From Cochliopodium minus (lineage: Eukaryota > Discosea > Himatismenida > Cochliopodiidae): a stretch of DNA of 13,561 bases. The position numbers were made by a program, and so were the translations under genes. The DNA is taken from assembly GCA_024220525.1 (NCBI GenBank), contig JAMYWO010000615.1:1-13561 (forward strand), read 5' to 3'. This document shows, piece by piece, positions 1 through 6,010 of this stretch; position 1 is the stretch's first letter, and the number at the start of each line of letters is the position of its first letter. The notes under the pieces are model-generated. The model worked only from the letters and a program-made list of their open reading frames with translations, was not told the origin of the DNA and ran no database searches.

Positions 1-97
1 ATTTTTTATTTTTTATTTTTTATTTTTTATTTTTTATTTTTTATTTTTTATTTTTTATTTTTTATTTTTTAATTTTTTAATTTTATTTTTTTGTCAG
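1..97 (+). other. 3' end of a truncated intron of the kinase gene, with 7-bp repeat
   Basis: The first 70 bases are ten perfect copies of the 7-mer ATTTTTT, followed by degenerate versions up to about 90 and the acceptor TTTTTTGTCAG ending at 97. The open frame starts immediately after it. The upstream exons of the kinase gene lie outside the window. Confidence 0.75.
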
Positions 98-3000
98 AGT
101 ACTCACTTTAGCTTCTCATATCATTTCTGAATTTCCTACAGTCACCACAAAAGTGAGAGCATTGGCATTATACGTAGCCAATCAAATGGGAGGTAAAAAA
201 AAATTTTATTCATTTTATTTTAATAATTTATGAATTTTATTATTAATTTTTTATAATTTTTTTTTCAATTATTTATAATTTTATTATTTTCTAATTTATT
301 AATTTTATTATTAATTTTTTATTTTTTATTTTTTATTAAAAATAGGAAGTCCACTGTATATGACATTATTAGAAAGAGACAAGGCAAATGATCATTGCAT
401 CCAGACGATCAAACAAAAATTAAAATCTAATATTGTCCCAATAGGACAAATCACACAAGGAAACAAACTTGAAAGAGCATTACTCTTGTAAATATTTCCA
501 TTTTTTTTTATTTTCTTATTTTTAAAATATTTTTTCTTATATTATTTTGTTTTGAATATTTTCGTTTCTAATTTTAATAATTATCAAATAATTTTTGTAA
601 ATTTTTATTTATTTTTTTAATTTTTTTATTTTAAAAAAATTTTTCAAGAAAATAATTTTTCATAAATTTATTTTTGTTAAATTTGAAATTAATTTAATTT
701 TTTTAAAAATATTTTTCATGTTTTTTTTTTCTTAAATCATTATTTTTATTATTTTTTTATTATTTTTAGCAAATTTATATGTGATAACATGAAAACGAGG
801 ATTAAATGTAAATTAACAAAAAACGCAGACGTGTTCATCGCAGTAGACATGGACCACTACAAAATGGTGGACTTGTTGGACGAGCCAGGAAGGTTTCGTA
901 AGACAAAAGAGTCCACCGAAAGAAGTCAGTCTCAAAGAACAACTTCCGAAAACTTCCGCATGGTCTCCATTCCTGATTTGACCACTTCTAATCTCGTTCT
1001 TCACCAGAAGATTGGTGAGGGTGCTTTTTCTAAAGTATATAGGTATTACCAAAAAAAAATTTTATTTTTCATATTTAAATTATTATTTAAATTTTTTCAT
1101 TTTTTTCATTTTTTTTTCTTTCAGATTGTTTTTTTTTATTTTAAGCTTTAATATTTTTTATTTTATTTTACTTTTTTAGTTTTTAAATTAAATTGATTAT
1201 CTTTTTTTTTTTTTGATTTTAAATTTAAATTCTTTTTTATTTTAAAAATTTTTTATTTTATTCTATTGAATTTCACTTTTACATCCTCTTCATTTTTTTT
1301 CATCAACTTTTTTTAAAAATTGTCGAAATGTTTTAAAAATTAAACTGATTATTTTGTTTGTTATTTTTTATTTCAATTTAAAAATTAACACACTTTTAAT
1401 CAGCATATTTTTTTATTTTTTTATTTTTTTTTTCAAAAAAATAATTTAAAAATTAACACACTTTTAATCAGCATATTTACATTTTTTGATTTTTTTTTTT
1501 TTCAAAAAAATAGATGTAGTGTGGGGCCGATAATGTGCGCGGTGAAATTGTACGAAATAGATGACGAAATAGAAACTTTCAGCGAGAAAAACTTGATGAG
1601 AGAATGCAAACTCCTCATGCCCCTCCGCCACCAAAACATCGTGGCTTGTCTAGGTTATCAATCCATAACAGATAATTTTTATATTTTCTTAGAATATTTG
1701 GCTAATGGTAAAAAAAAAAATCAAAAATTTTTTTTATTTTTTGTTTTTAAAATTATTTTAATTAAATTTTGTTTTTTACATTTTATTTTTTAAATTTTTT
1801 TTTTATTTTTTAAATATTTTCATCTGTTTATTTTTGTTTTATTTTAATATTTTTTATTTCGTCATTTTTAATTATTTTCAAAAATATCAAAATTTTCGGT
1901 ATATAGTCTATTCAATTAATTCTAATATTTCAATAAAATTTCCAAAAAATTATTTTATTTTTTGTTTTTTTAAAATTATTTTAATTATATTTTTTATTTT
2001 ACATTTTATTTTTTAAATTTTTTTTTTATTTTTTAAATATTTTCATATGTTTTATTTTTGTTTTTTTAATATTTTTTATTTCGTCATTTTTAATTATTTT
2101 CAAAAATATTAAAATTTTCGATATTAATATAGTAAATTCAATTAATTCTAATTTTTTGATAAAATTTCCAAATATTTTCTAATTTTATTTTTATATTATT
2201 TTGTTTTATTAATTTTTTCATTTTGTTTTATTAATTTTTCCATTTTTTTTTTGTTATAGGAACATTGTGGGATTTGATGTGCAATACAAAAAACGAAAAC
2301 AAACAATTCGCCAACAAAGAAATTTTTCATTATGCTTTGTGTGTGGTGGAAGGTTTGGACTATCTCCACAAAAGAAAAGTCTATCACAGAGACGTCAAAA
2401 GCGCTAACATTGTAATTAAAATTAAAATAAAAAAATAAATAAAATAAAAATAAAAAACAAATAAAAATAAAAAAAATAAAAAACAAATAAAAAAATTTTA
2501 AATTTTGAATTAAAAAAACAAATAAAAATAGGTGTTGGATGGAGATAGATTAATAGATGGATATTTCCCATGTGTAAAATTAATAGGTAAAAAAAAGTTT
2601 GTTTGATCCAAATATTTTTTTTTTTAATTTTTTTTTAATTGGTGAATAATATTAATTTTTATTTAAATTTATTTTGGTTGATTATTTTATTATATTAAAA
2701 TTTTTGAATTTTTTTTTTTTTTCAGATTTTGGATTTGCAACAACTAAAAAAAATTTGAGTGAATGTGGTACTCCCCAATATATGAGTCCAGAGCTTTTTG
2801 ATTCGAAAGTCAAGGACAGCGATCCCACTAAAGTAGATATTTGGGGTAAAATAATTAAAATAAAATTAAAAAATAAAAAATAAAATAAATAAAATAATTC
2901 AATAGTAAAGAAAAATAAAAAATAAAAAATATAAAAATATAAAAAATAAAAATAAAATAATAAAATAATAAAATAAATAAATAATAAAATAATAAAATAA

Positions 3001-3400
3001 ATAAATAAAATAATAAATAATAAAATAAATAAAATAAAATAAAAAAATAAAAAATAAAAAAATAAAAAATAAAATAAAAATAAAAAATATTTAAAGAAAA
3101 AAATACAAAATAAAAAATTAAAAATAACAAAAAATTAAGATTATTTATTGAAAATTTTTTTTTTTTGAAAAAGCTTTCGGGATGGTTTTGACAGAATTAT
3201 TAACTTTGAATTACCCATTTTTTAAATACGAGAAAAACGCAATGCAAGAGAGCATCAAAAAAGGAAAGTTGTTTGACATGCCCAAAAGGGAGCCCATCAA
3301 CTCTTGGATTGCTTCTTGTACAAAGGTGGATCCCAAAGATAGGCCTGGTGCTAGTGATTTGATTGCAATCATCAAAAAAGCTCAATCCAATTTAAAATAA
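98..3400 (+). CDS. EDR1/CTR1-type TKL protein kinase, 5' partial, eight exons
   Basis: This is probably a serine/threonine kinase of the tyrosine-kinase-like group. Exons by splice logic are 98-192, 346-487, 770-1042, 1514-1707, 2260-2411, 2532-2586, 2726-2845 and 3174-3400, about 418 visible residues ending at TAA. Exons 1-3 resemble the EDR1 domain found ahead of plant CTR1/EDR1 kinases: ALALYVANQMGG, then NIVPIGQITQG, ERALLFKFICD and MVDLLDEPGRF. A linker of about 40 residues leads to the kinase domain. It has the glycine loop IGEGAFSKVYR, the ATP lysine in CAVKLYE, the helix-C Glu in MRECKLL, the catalytic loop YHRDVKSANI, DFGFA, GTPQYMSPE, DIWAFGMVLTEL and a final DPKDRP. All catalytic residues are present, so it is predicted active. 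The protein stops soon after the kinase domain. The EDR1-like domain lacks the Cys/His seen in the plant GLCRHRA motif. The start and any upstream domains are missing. The kinase call is near certain; the EDR1 call is strong but made by eye. Confidence 0.9.
1043..1513 (+). repeat. Kinase intron with a 68-bp tandem duplication ending at the acceptor
   Basis: This intron runs from donor GTATTACC to acceptor AAATAG. Its last part is a two-copy tandem repeat, 1377-1444 and 1445-1513. Both copies share AATTAACACACTTTTAATCA, a T tract and TTTCAAAAAAATA. Copy 1 ends ATAA and copy 2 ends ATAG, so only the second has the acceptor G. The rest is T-rich with no coding signal. Confidence 0.75.
1708..2259 (+). 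repeat. Kinase intron with a tandem duplication of period about 222 bp
   Basis: This 552-bp intron lies between the helix-C exon and the HRD exon. It contains two diverged copies of one segment, roughly 1730-1950 and 1951-2180. Shared landmarks are TTTCGTCATTTTTAATTATT near 1858 and 2080, then TCAAAAATATYAAAATTTTC, TTCAATTAATTCTAAT and AAAATTTCCAAA. Short open frames inside it are compositional and not coding. Confidence 0.75.
2846..3173 (+). repeat. A-rich intron of AATAAA-like low-complexity repeats
   Basis: The last kinase intron is almost pure A/T on the coding strand, made of TAAAATAA, AATAAATA and AAAAATA units from about 2850 to 3140. It then has a short T tract and the acceptor GAAAAAG. 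Most introns here are T-rich on the coding strand, so this one and 2412-2531 are inverted in skew. The minus-strand open frame over it is a Phe/Tyr-rich shadow. Confidence 0.75.
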
Positions 3401-3537
3401 AAAATAAAAATGATAAAAATAAATAATAATTTCCAAACTATAAAAAAAAAAAAAAAAAAAATTTTTTTTGAAAGAAAATATTTAAATATTTTCAAGAAAT
3501 TATTTTTTGAAAGTAAATTTATTCTTTTTTTTTTTTT
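3401..3537. other. Convergent intergenic region with poly(A) tract and 20-bp perfect palindrome
   Basis: This 137-bp gap separates the 3' ends of the kinase and the F-box gene. It holds AATAAA-like signals just after the kinase stop, a run of 20 A (3442-3461) followed by 8 T, and the perfect palindrome GAAAATATTTAAATATTTTC at 3474-3493. The direct repeat TTTTTTGAAAG lies on each side of the palindrome. It probably serves as shared 3' end and terminator sequence for both genes, by inference from position. Confidence 0.5.
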
Positions 3538-4536
3538 TTAATCTAAATTGATTTTAAATTCGATTCTTCCAGGTGTCAAGAGTTTATTACTTACATAATT
3601 GATATCTTTTGCAGTAGAAAATACAGTATAGATATTGATTCCCAAGTCCAAAAAATTCTTGATTTTGTTTTTATTAAAAGAAAAAAAGAAAATTTTAGAA
3701 GAAAATTTTCTGAAGAAAATTTTATTTACCAACAAAATTTGTTCAAGATTGAAAACAGTATTTTGAAGTAATAAATCAATTCTATCAATAAAGATGATAC
3801 ATTCCTTTCTGTTTTGTTTTTTGTATTCATTCTTGATAAAATCAATAGCCTTTTTCAAATTATCATGAAAATCAGTTTCAGAAGCATCCAAAGGAAATAA
3901 CTTTTTTAAAAAAATTAATAAGTAAAAAAATTAATAAGTTTAAAAAAAAAAAATCAAACACAAAAAGAATTCAAATAAATTTTTTTTAAGCAGAAATAAA
4001 ATTTTTCTTTTGTTATTGTTTCTCCGATTTCTTTTCCATGTATCAAATATCCTTTTATTGGCGCCAATCCTTTCATCATATCACTTACTATCAGAGTGTT
4101 TTTGACCTTGAAATACTTGATTCTTGTTATCAATTTCTTGTCAGCACCTAACATTTAAAGAATATGAAAATTGGTTTTGATGTGAAAGAAAAATATTTGA
4201 AAAATTTTTTTTTTTTTTTAATTTTTACAGAAGCACAAATATTGTTTGTATGTTTTATAATTATTGCTTTTATCATTGTATAATTTGATCATATCTTCAT
4301 CGCATAATCTTTTCCATACCTTTATATAAAATTAATTCAATTCTTAATTTTTCTTGACAATGTATAATTGTTAAGATGTTTGTAAAGATTATTTGATTTG
4401 ATACCATATCATTATCCAAGGATGAATTCCAATGTTTATTTGCTCTAGATAATCTTGAAAGCGATTTTTTATCAAGGTGAATTGAAATATTAAAACATAT
4501 TATCTTTGGTGGTTTATTCCAAACTTCTTTATTCAT
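3538..4536 (-). CDS. F-box protein with degenerate AAA+ ATPase core, five exons
   Basis: No single open frame spans this gene. Minus-strand exons 4536-4405, 4319-4229, 4147-3960, 3900-3730 and 3657-3538 join in phase into about 233 residues from ATG to TAA. Residues 1-50 form an F-box: HLDKKSLSRLSRANKHWNSS, then LDNDM joined across intron 1 to VWKRLCDED. F-boxes bind Skp1 in SCF ubiquitin ligases, so that partner is inferred. From about residue 90 it follows an AAA+ core: APIKGYLIHGKEIGETIT at the Walker A position, ECIIFIDRIDLLL at Walker B, VFSTAKD at sensor 1 and LLTPGRIEFKI at the arginine-finger region. Walker A has lost the Lys and one residue, and Walker B has Arg for the catalytic Glu, so it is probably a non-hydrolysing pseudo-ATPase. 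The helical lid is absent because the stop follows immediately. Codons are mostly A/T-ending. The F-box is strong, the AAA relation moderate, and the single-gene model plausible but unproven. Confidence 0.62.
3658..3729 (-). other. 72-nt stop-free intron in the AAA-like region
   Basis: Between ILL and NFLDLG on the minus strand, a segment from GTAAATAAAA to AAAATCAAG is exactly 72 nt, has no stop in frame and codes for Phe/Lys/Ser-rich residues. Removing it restores the usual AAA spacing between Walker B and sensor 1. It is best read as an intron, although retention would keep the frame and add 24 residues. Confidence 0.6.
3901..3959 (-). repeat. 59-nt intron containing a perfect 16-bp tandem duplication
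   Basis: This short intron of the F-box gene is read on the minus strand from GTTTGATT to TTAAAAAAG. It carries two adjacent perfect copies of AAAAAAATTAATAAGT (+ strand, 3908-3923 and 3924-3939). The donor GTTTGA is atypical, and an overlapping GTGTTT two bases upstream would break the frame. Confidence 0.55.
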
Positions 4537-4947
4537 CTCTTAAATTTAATTCTTTTTTTTTTTATATTTTTTTTTATAATTTTATTTATTAAAATAAACA
4601 AAAACAAATAAAGAAGCCATTGAAGTTAAAAAGAAATTATTTTCGATTTTCTAATTCTCTATAAATTGGTTATTTTTTTGATATATTTTAAAACAAATTA
4701 TTTTTGTTCTCTTTTTATATATTAAAAAAAAATTTAAAATTGAAAAAGATAATCAATCAGACTTGTGAATATTTCTTAATTTTAAATAAAAAAAATTATT
4801 TTAAAAAAAAAGTTTAAATTAAGAAATAAATTTTTAATATCAAAGTGATTATCTAGTTAATTCCACCAAAGTTTTATTAAAAATTAAAAAAAAAAAATAA
4901 AAAATTAAAAAAAAATCAAAAAAAATATTCATACATTGGGTGTGGAT
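4537..4947. promoter_or_regulatory. Divergent intergenic region, presumed bidirectional promoter, with inverted repeat
   Basis: This 411-bp gap separates the ATG of the minus-strand F-box gene from the ATG of the small plus-strand gene, so both promoters should lie here. No TATA or other element can be named with confidence in such AT-rich sequence. An imperfect inverted repeat occupies 4747-4854. No coding frame is apparent. Confidence 0.4.
4747..4854. repeat. Imperfect inverted repeat, about 108 bp
   Basis: The outer ends are AGATAATCA (4747-4755) and its reverse complement TGATTATCT (4846-4854). The inner arms ATTTCTTAATTTTAAA (about 4771-4786) and TTTAAATTAAGAAAT (4813-4827) also pair, apart from one extra T. 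The loop is A/T-rich. It could be a small hairpin regulatory element or a decayed MITE; no clear target-site duplication is visible. Confidence 0.5.
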
Positions 4948-5627
4948 ATGAATAGAAAAGATGTAATAATTTCAGATTTTATTTATAAAATTTTTTTAAA
5001 TTTAACTAAAAAGGAATTTTATATCCAACAATCTTTTGGATATGAACTGAGACTAGAGCATTTGAATGGATTCATGTGAATTAATTTTAAATTTAATATA
5101 ATTATATAAATAAAATTGATTTTGAAAAAATAAGCTGGGAGAATTATAAAGAGGTACCTTTTTTTAGAGGAAACGTGATAATAAAGATAGAAGGAGAAAA
5201 GTGTAGCATTTCATTAGAAGAAGATAAAAATGGTAAGAATTAAAAAAAAAAAATTTTTTTTTCAAATCATATCAATTTAAAAGAGAAATTAAGAACCATC
5301 TTCGATATTAAAAATGAATTGAGTGATATATTTATTCCTTTAATGGATGATAAAAATGGATTCAGGATAAAATTTCATCATAAACAAACTAGAGGTATTT
5401 ATAAAAAAAAGACTGTAAAGATATCTTTAGTATTGACATTCTTTATAGATAAAAATCAAATTATATGCATCAAATCGGACCATTCTGAACTTCTCAGGGA
5501 AGCTCATGAGGAAGTGCTTCGAATCAACAAGATTACTCTGATTCAATATGACACCATTTCTCACAGATACATTTGTTTGGAATATCCAGGTTCAAACCAT
5601 AACCAATCAGACAATAACAATAAATAA
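4948..5627 (+). CDS. Hypothetical protein, three exons, possibly a fourth
   Basis: I do not recognise this gene. Exons 4948-5075, 5135-5232 and 5284-5627 join in phase (GTGAATTA to AATAAG, and GTAAGAAT to TAAAAG) into a protein of 189 residues. It starts MNRKDVIISDFIYKIF and contains FIWENYKEVPFFRGNVIIKI, RIKFHHKQTRGIYKKKTVKI and HRYICLEYPG. The alternating hydrophobic pattern suggests mostly beta structure. There is no signal peptide or membrane segment. The three-exon model ends in a low-complexity tail, NHNQSDNNNK. Alternatively a donor at 5590 (G|GTTCAAA) joins in phase to 5695 after ATGTCAG, replacing that tail with RFTRIDDRQYYIEGLPDF and ending at 5777. Codon use is A/T-ending, like the F-box gene and unlike the kinase. 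It is divergent from the F-box gene and just upstream of the RhoGEF. Confidence 0.6.
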
Positions 5628-5687
5628 ACTTTTTTCTTTCAATTGATTTGAATGTTTATAGATAAAATTTATTTTGAAATTTAAAAA

Positions 5688-5777
5688 ATGTCAGCTCGTT
5701 TCACAAGGATTGATGATCGACAATACTATATTGAAGGATTACCTGATTTTCTTTATATACCAAAAAAAATAATATAA
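5688..5777 (+). CDS. Short open frame, likely a terminal exon of the preceding gene
   Basis: An ATG-to-TAA frame of 29 codons (MSARFTRIDDRQYYIEGLPD, then FLYIPKKII) stands out from the surrounding A/T because of its mixed, protein-like composition. No GT donor follows it for about 200 bp, so it is unlikely to be a first exon. The in-phase AG at 5693-5694 allows it to be the fourth exon (5695-5777) of the upstream hypothetical gene. An independent micropeptide or a remnant is also possible. Confidence 0.35.
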   Translation: MSARFTRIDDRQYYIEGLPDFLYIPKKII

Positions 5778-6010
5778 AAAGAAATTTTCCACATTTCAAA
5801 AGAAAATTAATTGAAAAATCATATTTCATTTTGAAAGAGATTATTATCTTTTCATCAAATGAATCGAATTTTTGAAAAATTTCTCTTCTTTAAAAGGAAT
5901 TATTAAAAATTAAAAAAAAAATTTGATTTGTTGAATTTGATTTGATTATAACCTCTCTTGTTGATTCATCCAAAAAAAATAAAGTCATTTACATACACAG
6001 CCAAAAAAAA
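5778..6010 (+). promoter_or_regulatory. Presumed promoter and 5' UTR of the RhoGEF gene
   Basis: This is A/T-rich, non-coding sequence before the RhoGEF ATG. The last 20 bases are A-rich and end in AAAAAAAAATG, as is common before protist start codons. The frame is open back to 5942 but has no ATG before 6011. No specific element is recognisable. Confidence 0.35.

Noticed and set aside
1-70. Telomere-like terminal repeats at both edges
   Set aside because: Telomeric repeats at two chromosome ends are in opposite orientation. Here both edges have ATTTTTT on the same strand, and both lie in introns of genes that clearly continue.
1834-2016. Phe/Ile/Tyr-rich open frames inside introns (also 2855-3130 minus and 9768-10022 plus)
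   Set aside because: They are translations of T-rich low complexity lying between exons whose frame and motifs require splicing across them.
2850-3140. CRISPR-like or satellite array in the A-rich intron
   Set aside because: The units are irregular AATAAA-like simple sequence with no constant repeat length and no unique spacers.
3538-3900. Active AAA ATPase such as CDC48 or a peroxin
   Set aside because: Walker A lacks its Lys, Walker B lacks its Glu, and the lid is missing, so activity or a specific family name is not supported.
4948-5777. Sliding-clamp (Rad9/Hus1/Rad1-like) identity for the hypothetical gene
   Set aside because: The beta-rich pattern is only vaguely reminiscent. No diagnostic motif could be aligned, so no function is assigned. 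A profile search of the spliced protein would decide.
5942-6010. Upstream extension of the RhoGEF start
   Set aside because: The frame is open but contains no ATG before 6011, and its composition matches 5' UTR. The ATG at 6011 follows an A-rich leader.
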